DNA of 64,000 bases from Datnioides undecimradiatus (taxonomy: Eukaryota; Chordata; Actinopteri; Lobotiformes; Datnioididae), in the NCBI GenBank assembly GCA_008933995.1, contig WARS01000013.1, positions 14,697,806 through 14,761,805 of the forward strand, written 5' to 3'. This document shows positions 1 to 12,062 of the stretch, piece after piece. The number at the start of each line of letters is the position of its first letter. The stretch's first letter is position 1. The notes beneath the pieces were generated by a model, which did no database searches, was not told where the DNA came from, and saw only the letters and a list, made by a program, of their open reading frames with translations. Position numbers and translations under genes: made by a program.

Positions 1-403
1 CGGCTGGTCTTGGGACGGGGACAGGGTGTTGATAGCGGTCCTGCAGGTTTCTATCAGAGGAAAAGGGGCTGGGTGAAGGTTCTCTGCAGGAAGAACTCTG
101 GTCCATGGGCAGGTCCTGGGTGCCACAGCCTTCTGGGGTGCTGGGTGAGTTGGAATTGGAGGCTGGGCTGGGCTGCTGGTGAGAAGGTGCGGGAGGGTGG
201 GACGAGATGGGGAGATGGGTTGGAGGGCCCGAGGTGACGTTGGAGGGTAGAGACGAGCGTTTAGAGCTGGGGCTGCCCTCGTCCTCGCGACGGTCAGAGG
301 AGGAGGAGGATGAGGATGTGGCTGGCCCTCGACTGGTGAGGTGGGAGATGCGGGGTTTCTTGGGCGCCAAAGGATCGATGAAGTCAAAGTCTGGCTGGCG
401 CTT
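1..403 (-). CDS. ell2: ell2 exon 8 (partial, runs off left edge)
   Basis: Open from the CTGACTCCAG acceptor to the window edge. It holds the disordered Ser/Pro-rich linker: [19 protein letters not shown], a run of seven Ser, a Pro/His-rich stretch, [18 protein letters not shown] and LQDRYQHP. The plus-strand ORFs here are antisense shadows of this exon. Confidence 0.92.
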
Positions 404-3400
404 CTGGAGTCAGACAGACAGAACTTAGCTGCATACTTCACTTTGGGTTATGTGTCTGTGTTGTTGGTGTGTATTTGTTTAGATACCTGGGGGGAAGTGG
501 GCACATTGTCTTTGGGAGAACTGCTTGATGAGAGGGTCTCAGCAGGAACACCTAATTTGCTGTTAAAGGAAGGAGAGAGTGTGTCAATAGGAAACGGGAA
601 GAACATGCAAATAAAAAACAGTTATAGTAAATCTTTATAGTGATGTCAATCCCTAGATTATCTAAGAATGTTTTAGATCCCAAAAATTGCTGTACAAGTC
701 AGCAAAGCAAATTTGAATAAATATACCCATAAAATCTGTCTGAGTATCTTTTCCTAGCCATGCAGATATAAACGCTTATTTCCTTGAACATAAACTATGC
801 TCAAAACTGTTGACTCACTGTGTCTTAGTCCGGGTCTGACATGAACCACCGCACTGCTGCTGTAATGTATGTAATGTAAATGTAATGTAATGTAGAGATT
901 CTCTCAATGTGTTTTTGAGGGTAAATGACACGTCAGACTTGATTTGGCTTTAAAACTCCACGGGCAGCCCTTAACTGGAACAACTTCAATGAGTGATCGC
1001 ACGATCTGAGAAACTCTCAAACTGCTCTTTCACCTATTTTTTCTCTTCTTTTATCCTGTGGCTATCTATACAGCATTCCATCCTCTCTCTGGATTTATTT
1101 GGGGTAGACTAAATAACATGAACACTCAACACTATGATGCAACTCAACATTGCCACAGACCATACCAGCTACAAGATTTAGCTCACAAGGAAATGTTATA
1201 TTCAAAAACACCCTTTCTGTAAGAAAACTCTTCTTGTTTATTACATGAGCTGTTGAATGTATAATGCTGAACTCTCCCTCTAACATAATTATGTATAGAT
1301 TATGTAAGAACTCTCTGTGGAACTGAAAGGTGGCAGTTGAAATTGAAATTGACAGTTCTGTCCTTCAGAGAGTGCAACCAGCTGTGGTAACCTTGAATTG
1401 ATGTCAACAGTGTGTTACAATGTGCTCCAATTTGACAGGTTTTCCACACAGACTACTCAAATGAGCAAAAACAAAACAAAACAGAAATCAATTAAAAAAC
1501 TTAAACAAACCATAGGGATCCACTGCAACTAACAATTCAGTCTGACAACAGTCACTGTTGTGTGAAGGACAAAAGAACCATCTGTAACAACAGATGTACC
1601 TAAGTGGAGTAACAGAAAATGCAAATGTGACAGTGTGACTTTAAGCTGAGAGTAAAAAACCAAAGAGGCCATTTCTGTACCGAGCTAGGATCCGGTCAAC
1701 CTGGGACTTCTCATCCTCAGAGTAGCCAGGCCAGTCTCGCTGGACATCTCGATACATAAAGTCCCTCAATGAGTATGTGTTGTCTTTGGGGTTCAGGTTT
1801 GCCACCTGTTTTCATGTACACACAGACATACACACAGAAGTGCACAGTTTAGTTAATCTATGACTACATAAAATGTACAGAAACTTCACATTTCCTGTGT
1901 TGGTCAGACATCTGTGCATGCAGAAAAGCTGAATGAGTAGGATTTGTCAGTTGTGGTTTGTAAAGAAACCATTTACAGTTGGCCTCTCGTCCCCATTTCA
2001 ATGACACTTGGAAAATGCATCTGTACAGTCTGGCACCTGGTTGACACGCTTTCATAGTTACAGTCCGACCCTGTGAATTGTCCATGAGCTACACACCCAC
2101 TGCCTAAAGGCTGAGGACCATCTAGCACAATAGTAAGAAAATACAGGTAGAGGCGAGGGTCTTTGCAGATACAGACACCAACACACACACTCTTCTAGTG
2201 GGTCATAACTGATGATTGAGCAGCGTTATGCTTTTTTTTTTTTTCCAGGAAAATCCTTCTCAAATGGCCTTTGGCAATTATGTGGTTTGTTTCTTGTCAA
2301 AGAAAATGACGCCTTTGTCCTGTGAGACAGATTTCCTCCAGCAGATTTAAGCATTTTCAGGAAGGGTAGGAGATCTTTAAAATTAGATACAATTAGAACA
2401 CCAGGCTTGTTGTGCTATATCTTCTGATCAGCTGTTATAAAAGCAAGTTAATACTGATGGATTTTTCAGTGTAATGGAGGACGTGTAATTTAAGTTGAAA
2501 TATTGACAAGGTATACTTTGGCACTCAGAAAACCCACAAAAGCACTCTCCAGTACCTGTTGAAGGGTGGTCCCCAGTGAATTTCGGTCCTTCTGGTTTAT
2601 ACCGTCCCGCTGCAAGCGGGCAAGCACTTCCAGCTTCTTGTAGGACCTCAGCGCCAGCAGATGGATGATGCGGTCCCGGAATGGCCGCTGCGACACAGGG
2701 TTATTGGAAAGGCACTTACGAATAGTGTTGGCTGGGTTGATGGGTGTGGAGCGTTTGCGCTCCGGGACCACCTCTGGGGCAGACAGTGCCGGCTTACGGA
2801 TATGGACTTGCTTTCCTACAGAAAGAGGGTAAAGACAATGTTAAAGGCCTCTTCCCTGAAGGATGTTCATCTGTATACGGTTTAATGTTGCACATTTGCT
2901 CAACACTCCTTCTCCACACATCCAGTGACAATAAAAAGGGGAGTTTAAGGTCACTTTTGCCACTGGTTGTAGACAGCCACCAACCTGGCATGCTTGAAAA
3001 GAAGTCAGTATTCTTGGGCCGTTTTACTAAAACATGAGGGGAAGAGAGCGTTGATGAAACATACCAGGAATATCTGACAGACTGAGGAAGCTGAAATGGC
3101 CAAGTCAAACTTAATTGCCAATCAACGTTGGGAACTGGATACAACTGAAGATTACACAAGGTGAATCTATGAGAAGTTTCTTGTGTCAAGTCAAGTAATT
3201 TTAGACACCCCCACAAAAAAAAACAAAACAGCTTTTCAAGTGCCATTATTTTTTTCAGTATTTAACTCTTTAACACCTGAGCCTGTCCTGTAAGTGCTTT
3301 TGCCCATTTTACCTGGAACTTTCAATACCTGGCTGTTACATACTATTAGCTGCATGTTAGAAGAGTGTGATGACAGTTGAAAAAGACAAAAACAGAATTG

Positions 3401-6400
3401 GATTTTAGAGTTTTAGTGAACAAACAACACTGTAATTATATTTGAATAGCAGATTTTGCATGTTATATTTGAAATTTGAAGAGTATAAAACTATTTCCAG
3501 TAAAATTCGAGAGTCTGTGTCTCATAATGTGAGGAAACAGACCATAAAATGGAAACTTTCTCCACTGCTGTGTGTAGTGGGAACGAAGTGGCTGCTTCGC
3601 AGGCTTCTGGGACATTCGCAAGTGAAATTACCGTAATAACTCCATTTTGGCTGTAAAGTGCAACATCTCAGCTTTCAGAAACCGTTTAATTTTTTCCGAT
3701 AGCACAAACCATGACGTAATTACTGTAATTACTGTAATCTACCGAACGTGTCGCCGGCGGTGTTTAAGGGTTAAAGCAAAGAAGTCTGCTAATGATAATG
3801 CCAAATACCAAACGGCGACAAGTAAAGTGACCAGCATTACACTGTATACTGGACTACGGGTCTCTCTGCCAAGTGAGACAAGTTAGGAAAACTGTGTTAC
3901 TGAGCCATATGCATAGTCATGGTGCCTACACATTCGCCTACAGTGCTACATGGGCATTATGAAATTCAAAAGCTCTTTAAGAGATTAAGGTCAGAGAAGA
4001 AGAAAAAAGAAAATCTAGGAGACTAGCAGCAATGGGAGGTGTAGGCTCACAAACTGAGAGTTGTCTAACAGGACAGATTGCTGCAGGTGAAAAGTTTACA
4101 TAAGTTTTGCTCTGTAGAAATAATTACCTTGTACAAAAATATTGTTTATAAAACAAGAATGAACTAACTTTGAATAATAAAAGCAGCTGAATTTGGAACG
4201 ACAAGGTTCTCATTAAAAGATATAGGCTACAGACAAAGAAAAAGAAAAGATACAAGTTACAGACAGTTACCTGAAATTAACAACCTGTGAAAATGAGAAG
4301 GTAAAAGCCCCTTTTGCATTAGTAAATAGGGTGCTCACTCCAAACCAGCTGCTACAAGCTCCAGTCCCACCCAGTTTCTCTGCAGCTCCTCTCATTTCCC
4401 AGTTTCTATCTGGGCCAACGTATGCAAATGTTTCCCCAAGGCCCAGGAAAAAAAAGGCCTGAGGAGGTTTAAACTCACTGAGAACATTTCTGGACTGAGT
4501 AAGACTTCTGATTTTGGTTTAACCATGAAATCAAATCAAATAAGCTAGTTTTGCTTGCTTTAGCTAGTGCTTGTTAGGGATACAAGTATTATTATTATTA
4601 TTATTGTTGTTATTTTCAAAGAACACAATAGGACTTATTTACTAAGAAATCTGTCTCTAAACCCACTGATCATTTGTTTCTGCTTTAGTACATATACAAA
4701 TAACATTACATTTCAGTTTCATGTCTCTGACATCTTGCTCATGTTTAATTTTAGGAGAAAATGATGTTGATTTACCGTAAATTAAATGTTAATGATAAAA
4801 GAATTTTCAATTCTTAGCTTAGCTATACTGAAACTAGAGACAGAAAGAGAGCTTTCTGACATATGAATAAGTGAGATTTATGTGTAACCAGCAAGCAGCA
4901 CTCAAAACTACAACCTCCTCTGCAACAGTTCCTGACCAATTAAACCTAGACCATACTACCTCAAAAAGAAGAAAGTTCTGGGGAACAGAAAATAATCTCC
5001 AGGAACTACAATTCGACATTATTTTTTAAATGGTTCCAGAAATTCAGTTAACTGGAATCAGGTTTCCGAAGTCGTCTGACCAAGTGTCCTTTTATATTGA
5101 CAGCACGTAAATTATTTTTGGTGCTAATCTTTTTTTTAACAAACAGTATCAAAGAAACAGAAATCCGCATCAAAATATTTGGAATTTGGTGTTGTCTGTG
5201 GTTTGTTAGACCTCAGAGAGGCAAACCACTTCCATATGATAAGAAACTGAATGACACTGTTTCTTTGAGGTTTCCTTTACTGGCATGCTTCACCCCCCCA
5301 ATATTATTTTGGTCTTGATAATTCTGGTGAAACTGAAAACACATGGTAACACCGGTAGATACTTCAGCAAAGTGCAGACAGTTGGTGTTAAGTTTGTCTG
5401 GGCCCTGAGCCTGTATTTGTTTTGTAATTGTGAGTTCGTAGATCAGGTATGATCTAGGATAGGGAAAAGAAGCACATTAGGCACTAGACGTTACATCAGC
5501 GAGTTGTTTTCTGCCCATCCCATGACCAACCTAATCTAGGTAAGATAAGACATATAAGTGTGGCTGCAGAGAGTGACAAGCCAAATTAGATTATCAAAGA
5601 TTACTTTTTCTGTTCAGCTTGTGTGACTCAGATCCTGGCACTGGGTGGCGCAGTGGACAGCCCACTGGTCCACATGCATCTCTGCTCATTAAGAGTAAGA
5701 AACATGAAAAATAAGTTCTAAATGGTTGCTAGCAGTAGACACTGAACACCAGCAGCACCTGGTGCCTGTACTGTGACAGTTTGTGTATCATTTTCGCAGG
5801 CAATGCATCAATAAAACAGAAATAGCTTCACCTGCCACCTTTGGCCCTTATCAATCAGACTGCTAATCTGGAAAAGACTGAGATGGCAAAATGGCTTAGT
5901 CAGCTGGAATAATGGCTTTGAATGGAGCCAGGCTGTCAGCTTTTACCTATTCAGTCTCTCAAAAGAGGCTGAGTTTGAAAAGAGGGGAGAGGTGTTGATG
6001 GGACATAAAGCAACGCTGGTGTCCAGGGATCCAACCTGACATCTGACTGTGGCAGGTGCAGTAGTGAGACGGTTGAGGGCCTTACCTCTATACTGGCCCC
6101 CAGGCTTGATGACTTTGGTCCCACGTTCACGTGTGTCCTCCACGGCCTGGGTCATGCGTTCCCGGGTCACCTGGTAGGAGTCATTAGTGGCACACACTGT
6201 GACTTTGTCCTGTACGGTTGCCAACAATGCCAGGTGTGAGGCCCCTGAGCTGGAGACAAAGAGGGAGTATGAGAGGGAAATAGGAGGGATTACCTTCTAG
6301 CAATGTGTGGTAAGACAGTAATAGTTGATTCAGCTGACCAGTGATTACAATTACCTTGACACATATTGATGGATGCACTCAAAGCTTCCCTGAGGGTTAT

Positions 6401-9400
6401 CCTTGCCCACATTAGACAGGTAGAAATCAAAATTGTGGAAGGTGTCAGAGGAGGAATCCGTCTTGGGTATTTTAATACGCTGTGTAAAATTAACACAAAA
6501 ATGGAAAATAACTCAACTTATACTGTACATTTATACCTGAGTGTTACAAGATGGACAGTAACTACAGGAGTTCAGAAAAATTACACCACTATATGATAAA
6601 TCAGCTTTTAAAAGATGGAAACGTCAACACTTATTTAACACAATACTTATTTTGAAATCGGAGATGATATCTAGTCTCATATCGAGATATTGATAATATA
6701 TTCATGTTTTGCCCAGCCCTACTTCAAATCTTGTCTGGGTTAGCTGTTTATAGTTTGCACACCCTGTAAGAAGGCAATGTCTACATCTGAGCTATGAGCT
6801 TTGAAGTGAACAACATGAGAGTTACCATGAGAAAAGAAGGTCTCTGAGGTCTGGACAGCTAAGGGAAGACTGTATGCGAGTCATGTGCATCATGGAATAC
6901 TAGCAGTGCAAATCGTTTTTTTGTAGTCCAGCAGACAGTTTCCATCAAAGACACAGAGCTTATATATTATTAATCCTAAAAACGAAAATGACCACATCAA
7001 AACCAATTTTAATAAATAACGCCCCTCCAAGAAGAACAATTACAAAAAAATGTATTCCAATTAATAATTTAATCTTCTGGTCTATCTCTTGTTGCCAAAC
7101 TTAAACACCTTGTAGTATTATACACGGTACTTGTAGTATTCTGATACTGATTATTGTTATTATTATTATGATTATTATTATCATTAATTCAAATCAGTGT
7201 GCCCTTAACCAAAAAAAAAAAAAGCCCTAATGCAAAGGTGATAATCCTTTAATGGGTCAACACTAATGACTCAGACAAGTGTAAACTGTAGCACAAGTAC
7301 ACAAGTAACTGATTAATTTGACCACATCAGTGATTTTACTGTTGATACACTTATCTGGGGGCGTCTCAATTGAAAATTAATATGACTCAGTAAATGCAAG
7401 AAAGAAATGGTAGATAGATACATAACTTCTCATTAATGGAAATGCTAAATTAATTTAGCCAAAAAAACCCCAACCTGAAATAGAGAGAGAGTTTTACTTA
7501 TTCTATTTATTCCACATTGAAAATTCACTGTTTGGGATGTGGGGAAAAAGGCCTTACCCCTTGGAGTCCTTTGAATTGTATCTTTGGCCGCAAAGAAGAT
7601 ACATTCTGAAAGTCAAGAAAATGAACAGTTTACCCCTTTAACACTTTGGAAATAAGTAATTATATCAAGAGCAATCCCAACAAAAACAGTGGCGTAATGG
7701 CAAAATCAGTAAAATGCTGGTCTAGAACCAGCAGAACATGTTATGCATTTGACACTTAAGGACTCAAAAGATTTGGCTGAGGATAGAGCAGAGCCTTAGG
7801 GTCATGTCACTCCATAGCACATTAAACACTCACCTTACATCTTCTGTTAAAGATTGCACTTACACGTGGTCTAAAGACTACATGCACATGCCTGCTGTGC
7901 CTGTGTGAGGCAAAATAACTAGACAAACCACAAAACCTGAACGGCCAGCATTGGAAATACACAATCTCCTTAACTTTCAAACTGCAAATCTGTTAACATT
8001 GTTGTGTTATGCCAAGAATTCGAATTGCAGATATGATGCAGAACTACAGGTTTGGGTTATTTTTAACACTGACTGATGTCTATATTATGTTAAAAATTAT
8101 GTAAATAAAAACAACACATTTCCAAGGTGATTTGTCTGACAAGCAGTGCAAAGACCTGATGATATCTGTTTGTAATCAAATAAAACAAAAGCAGTAAATC
8201 CTCATATTTGAGTGGCTTGAGCTTGGGAATGTTTGGCATTTTGCTTAGTTAGTTGCATGTTTTTACTGTTGATAATCTGGCACTACTGGTCTAGTGCCTG
8301 CTGCAGAAACACAGGTCACCGTGGGTGACTGTCAGCCACAAATATTTCAAAACCATCCACTGGCAGCAAACATTCAGCTCTGTGTCTCTGAGATCTTAAG
8401 TTTAAATCTACAGAGAAAACATGTGAGTCAACTTTACCTGCATCTTCGTGTTAAATTGCGAAGAGGTGGGTGGTAGGTAAAACTGTTTGCATTTAACCAA
8501 GTAGTGGGATATTTCTGAAATGTCTTTGTTTTGTGTAGGTTTGTGCTGATGGCTACTTGAAACAGAGGTGACAGCCCCAAATATGCAGTGGCTGCTCTGG
8601 TGCAGTACAGGTTAGTATAGGAATGCACAGGACTCCCTGCTTCTTCACATAGCCTAGCAAGATCATGGACTTCTGAAATGTTCTAGTATGGAGAGTGCAG
8701 TGGAGAGTGTGTCTTAGCCATACAAGCTTTTCCACCTTCCTGAACTTTGTAATGTGCTTGCTAACATACTTGCAACAAGATGCAGATGATCTAAGATTAA
8801 GAATATAGACTTTTTTCATGACTGAAAGAACCATGTTGTTAATGCTAAGCTACTCCAGGCCACTGACTGACTCCCTCCCCCACTATCCATACACTCAATC
8901 ATACACACCACCCAGTCCTCTCTCTCTCTCTCTCACACGCTCTTTCACACAAGTACACACACAGTTCTGATCACATTTCACATCACCACAGAAAGACAAA
9001 GATAGCCAGCTTCCATAGTTCGATGACTGGTTGAGCTACAGCACACATTACTGAGAGGGAGAGAGAAACAAAAAGCAGGCAGTTTTTGGCTGCTCAGTCA
9101 GCAAGAGATGGCAGGCTGCCGTTCAATGCAGCGTACAGACCAACATTACCACATCCAATAAGGTCGTAGCATGGGCTGTCACAAAGGAATTCATTCAAGT
9201 TAGTGACGGCTTGGTTTGCCAGCTGTCAGAAAAGGATCAAATAATCAAAATCATAACAATGAAATTAAAAAACTGTCCTATTTATTCACATTTTGAATAT
9301 TATAGGCTAGTTTCACATACAGGGCTGTAAGTACTATATGGCTTACATACAGACACACACACACACCATGTGCCATAAAAAGCAGTCACAGAGACCTCTG

Positions 9401-10908
9401 AACACTACAGCCCCATGCTAAGCTACAGTGCATCAGCTCTGAGCAGCGACCTAGGCCCAAGCAGTGTGTTATGTAACAGCGTTGTTGTTGGCAGAATTTC
9501 AGTCAGGTAACTTGGCTGCAGGCCCGTACAACTCAAGACTGCAGAGGTCTCTCAAGATTAGTTCACCTGTGTAGCACCTCAACAAGATTACACCATTTGT
9601 ACAGTTTAAGATTAACAGGTTATATTTAATCTGCACAGTTATGCAGTGCCCCATTAGCACTCTTGGCTTCAAAAGCTTCTCAATGACTGGTGGCATCAAG
9701 CTCATGGGTGCAGTACATTTAAAAAAAGTGGATTAAGAGTTTAAAAAGGTGCATGAATAAAATGTAATATGAACAAAATGGCACAGATAGCAAGATCAAA
9801 ATCTTATTATAGTACAAAAATATATACAGGGGTTTGGTTCTTATCTGAGACTACATATTTGTAGCTGCTGGCCTACTCATTCAGCTAGACCTGCACTGGA
9901 TTATGCAAAAAAAAAAAAAAAAAAAAAAAGTAAAATAAAATCTTCCAAAGTCCAAATTGAATTTTGTGTAAACCTTTAAGGGATTCAGCCATTCACATGT
10001 TGTAGTTACAGTGTAGCAGCTCGTTCGACTGCAACATTTTATGATCAAGTTAAGCAGCTATAAAACGGATGAGTTTGGCCAGGAGCCTCACATCCCTGCC
10101 AGGTTGTGGTGTTGCGTTTTGTGACTTGCTAAAACTTCTAACCATACAGTGGAGTGACTCGTCGACACCCTTCAGACGAAACCAACTTGTTGTCAAGTTA
10201 CATTAACCCCAGTTTATTCGCAACGTTACATTTACACTCTCCCCTGACGCTACTACAACATGGCCGTATGAAAGTTTATGCTAGTAAAATACGCTTTTAT
10301 GTTAAACTCTAATGCTATTTAACTTGTCTAGTGACGAGTATGACCTTATTCGTCGATATGAAATTACCACTTTCCTAATTTGGTCAGAGTAACGTTAGTT
10401 TGGCAGAGAGGAAAATGGACTTGTCTGGCCAGCACAGCACAGCACAGAGGGGTTCAGACTAACGCAGCTAGAGCTATCGCTGGCTAACACACTGTCTAAC
10501 TTTACCAACATGTTTTCCACCTTAAATAACGTTTGTCAGTTCGTAAAACCCGGCCAGAGCAAAAGACCAAGGCCCCGTTTACCGTCCTCAGTTGATTAAT
10601 TTAACGGCACACGGCTAATATAATCAATAAACAAACAGAAACTCGCTCTGTCAACAGCTTAGCTAACTTTGTAGCTTTAGCTGTGCGTGGCAGTTGAGCT
10701 TCCCCAGCTGAGATGAGCTGTGTCAGCCCGACACTGCTGGCTAGATTTAAGTGAAATGAACGGCCGTTTCACTCACCATACACTTTTGGTGGCTCTCTAT
10801 CGCTCTCAGTGCTGTCTCGGTCAATTTGACGTGCAATACGGTGACTCTGTCGGCGCTCTGTTGACCACAATTTAATCCGTACCTCCCATCCTCGGAGAGC
10901 GCCGCCAT
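1..10908 (-). CDS. ell2: ell2 gene, RNA polymerase II elongation factor ELL2 (8 exons, 3' end outside window)
   Basis: ELL2 is a nuclear factor of the super elongation complex that suppresses pausing of RNA polymerase II. Coding exons on the minus strand: 10777-10908, 7558-7605, 6355-6479, 6086-6249, 2556-2815, 1681-1805, 487-559, 1-403. All have GT/AG sites and compatible phases, giving about 443 residues. Family marks seen: RYGLNCG and [17 protein letters not shown] (exon 1), [18 protein letters not shown] (exon 3), [13 protein letters not shown] and TKVIKPGG (exon 4), [17 protein letters not shown] and [15 protein letters not shown] (exon 5), DWPGYSE (exon 6), [14 protein letters not shown] and [18 protein letters not shown] (exon 8). 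The last motif and the pcsk1/cast synteny favour ELL2 over ELL or ELL3. The C-terminal occludin-homology domain is missing only because the window ends. Confidence 0.95.
487..559 (-). CDS. ell2: ell2 exon 7 (small exon)
   Basis: A 73-nt exon that restores frame between exons 6 and 8. It encodes (R)[20 protein letters not shown] and then TSPQ, after a TTCCTTTAACAG acceptor and before a GTATCT donor. The ends (RKL... and ...SPQ|KR) match the human junctions; the Ser-rich middle is poorly conserved. Confidence 0.86.
1681..1805 (-). CDS. ell2: ell2 exon 6
   Basis: Encodes [20 protein letters not shown], then [18 protein letters not shown], ending two bases into an Arg codon at a GTACAG donor. 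The human protein has VANLNSKDLSYTLKDYVFKE here. Reading on past the donor leaves the homology at once. Confidence 0.92.
2556..2815 (-). CDS. ell2: ell2 exon 5
   Basis: Begins [21 protein letters not shown] and ends [10 protein letters not shown] at a GTACTG donor. Acceptor CTTTCTGTAG. Contains the ELL2 blocks [17 protein letters not shown] and [18 protein letters not shown]. 260 nt, phase 1 to 0. Confidence 0.95.
3261..3775. mobile_element. MITE-like DNA element in ell2 intron 4
   Basis: The ends form an inverted repeat. TTTAACTCTTTAACACC (3261-3277) matches 15 of 17 positions of the reverse complement of 3759-3775 (TTTAACCCTTAAACACC). The interior of about 515 bp has no transposase ORF, so this is a non-autonomous DNA transposon. 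The family is not named, and no clear target-site duplication was found. Confidence 0.62.
5636..5700 (+). repeat. Possible SINE A-box remnant
   Basis: The string GGGTGGCGCAGTGG resembles the A-box 5' part of tRNA-derived dispersed repeats common in teleosts. The rest is too degenerate to align by eye. Confidence 0.3.
6086..6249 (-). CDS. ell2: ell2 exon 4
   Basis: Starts with one base completing Ser, giving SSGAS across the junction, then [19 protein letters not shown] and [11 protein letters not shown]. Ends one base into a Gly codon at a GTAAGG donor. It carries the central part of the conserved N-terminal ELL domain. Confidence 0.94.
6355..6479 (-). CDS. ell2: ell2 exon 3
   Basis: Encodes RIKIPKTD...[25 protein letters not shown] and ends with two bases (AG) of a split Ser codon. 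The acceptor is TTTTACACAG and the donor GTAATT. The [15 protein letters not shown] core is nearly invariant in ELL2. Confidence 0.93.
6655..6722 (-). mobile_element. hAT-type element end fragment
   Basis: Read on the minus strand, the segment starts TAGGGCTGGGC and goes into an AT-rich ATATCGATATCTCG-like stretch. That is the typical terminus of hAT-related non-autonomous elements in fish genomes. Only one end is recognisable. It lies in ell2 intron 2. Confidence 0.5.
7558..7605 (-). CDS. ell2: ell2 exon 2
   Basis: This 48-nt phase-0 exon encodes [16 protein letters not shown], matching the human ELL2 stretch around RPSIQFQGLHG. The acceptor is TTTCAG and the donor GTAAGG. It is too short to stand out as an ORF; it was found by homology and splice sites. 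Confidence 0.9.
7606..10776 (-). other. ell2 intron 1
   Basis: A 3.2-kb first intron. It contains a TC/CA simple repeat (about 8920-8961), a 23-nt poly(A) run (9907-9929) and otherwise unique-looking AT-rich sequence. No conserved exon was recognised. Confidence 0.7.
9907..9929 (+). repeat. Poly(A) tract
   Basis: Twenty-three consecutive A residues. No retroposed gene sequence is recognisable on its 5' side. Confidence 0.9.
10777..10908 (-). CDS. ell2: ell2 exon 1 (start codon)
   Basis: Encodes residues 1-44, starting [15 protein letters not shown] and ending QKCM before a GTGAGT donor. The ATG at 10906-10908 has A at -3 and G at +4 and aligns with the usual ELL2 start. An in-frame upstream ATG at 10948-10950 would add 14 residues ([14 protein letters not shown]), but it has T at -3 and C at +4, so it is less likely. 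Confidence 0.92.
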
Positions 10909-11040
10909 CTTTACCAGCCCTCCACCATCGTCCCTTTGAGGCTGGAGCATTTAGCAGCCCAGGCTCGCTGTGCTCACTCTGGCCCGGGGAGGGACTACAG
11001 CTGCTGCCTGAAGGGCTGACAGCAGAGGATTGGTCTTGAC
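10902..11040 (-). promoter_or_regulatory. ell2 promoter-proximal region with YY1 motif at the start codon
   Basis: On the minus strand the start codon lies inside AAGATGGCGGC, the YY1 consensus found just downstream of the transcription start in many broadly expressed genes. The region just upstream is locally GC-rich (GGCCCGGGGAGGGAC near 10978-10996) and shows no TATA box. The transcription start itself cannot be placed. Confidence 0.5.
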
Positions 11041-11944
11041 TTGCTATCTTCTTAGTTTTTCACTTTCCAACCACAGTGAATTTACAGTATAGCATTATTG
11101 CGAGCTCAAAGACACTATTCTTCAAAAGAAGTGTAACATTACTTAGATTAAATACATCAGGGACTTTGCTGTCCATTTACAAACCCAGACCTACACAGAG
11201 TCTTATTTGTCTGTATTTGGTCGTTTAAAGCCTTATTAGAGGAAACATTCCAGTAACCAGTTTCTTTACAAGCTCATAGCCTTTCTCTCAAATACACACA
11301 CACGCACACACAAACGTAGTTATGGTACAGGCAAAAGTGGCTCTGCCTGCTGTGTTTTGCTGACATGGTAGAACTAATTCGAGCCTTCTGAAACTGTTAT
11401 AGGTAGCTTTTGCAGACTACTGCAGTGTAAACTCAGTTTTTTCCAAACGCTGTACATGAATATGAGCATGATCCAAATATTGCTTGTGTACATTTACAAC
11501 TTTTTGCACATATTTTTCCTGTTTCTCACAGGTGGTGTTCAATGGTACGACTTTACTTTTGATCTTACACTGTAAACACTTTTACAGCATAGAAACTATA
11601 CACAACCATACAAATTAAATGCTCATAATATGGCAGAGTCAGCTAGGACTTATTTTTGACAGCCAACTACTTTGTGAAATACCTAACTTGCAGGCTGGCC
11701 TATAATCATCTTTCATATGGTTCCTTTTAATGATATGGTGTATAATATGACATCAGCACAATGGGCACAAGAGCGTTCCCCCCTTGAGCTGCACCTCCAC
11801 TATCTCTGAGTGTCAGTCCCCATGACCTGGTGATTAGGGCACCATGTTTTGATGTGGAGTAGCCCCAGGCAGGGTGGGGAAAGGCCTGTGTGAATCCAGC
11901 AGATTACCATAGCTCCTCACCCCACCCAACCCCCTGACAGGTCT

Positions 11945-12016
11945 CACACACACACACACGCACACACACACGCACACACACACTCACACACACACACGCA
12001 CGCACACACACGCACG

Positions 12017-12061
<45 letters not shown>

Positions 12062-12062
12062 C
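11945..12062 (+). repeat. Compound (CA)n/(CGCA)n microsatellite
   Basis: About 118 bp of CA repeats interrupted by CG and CT units. Confidence 0.95.

Larger units (their letters stand above)
404..2555 (-). other. ell2 introns 5-7
   Basis: Non-coding sequence between exons 8, 7, 6 and 5, apart from those exons. Only short homopolymers and simple repeats were seen, for example a T run at about 2231-2244. Confidence 0.7.
2816..6085 (-). other. ell2 intron 4
   Basis: A 3.3-kb intron. It holds a MITE-like element (3261-3775), an ATT/GTT microsatellite (about 4586-4612) and a weak tRNA/SINE-like A-box remnant near 5641. No additional exon was seen. Confidence 0.7.
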
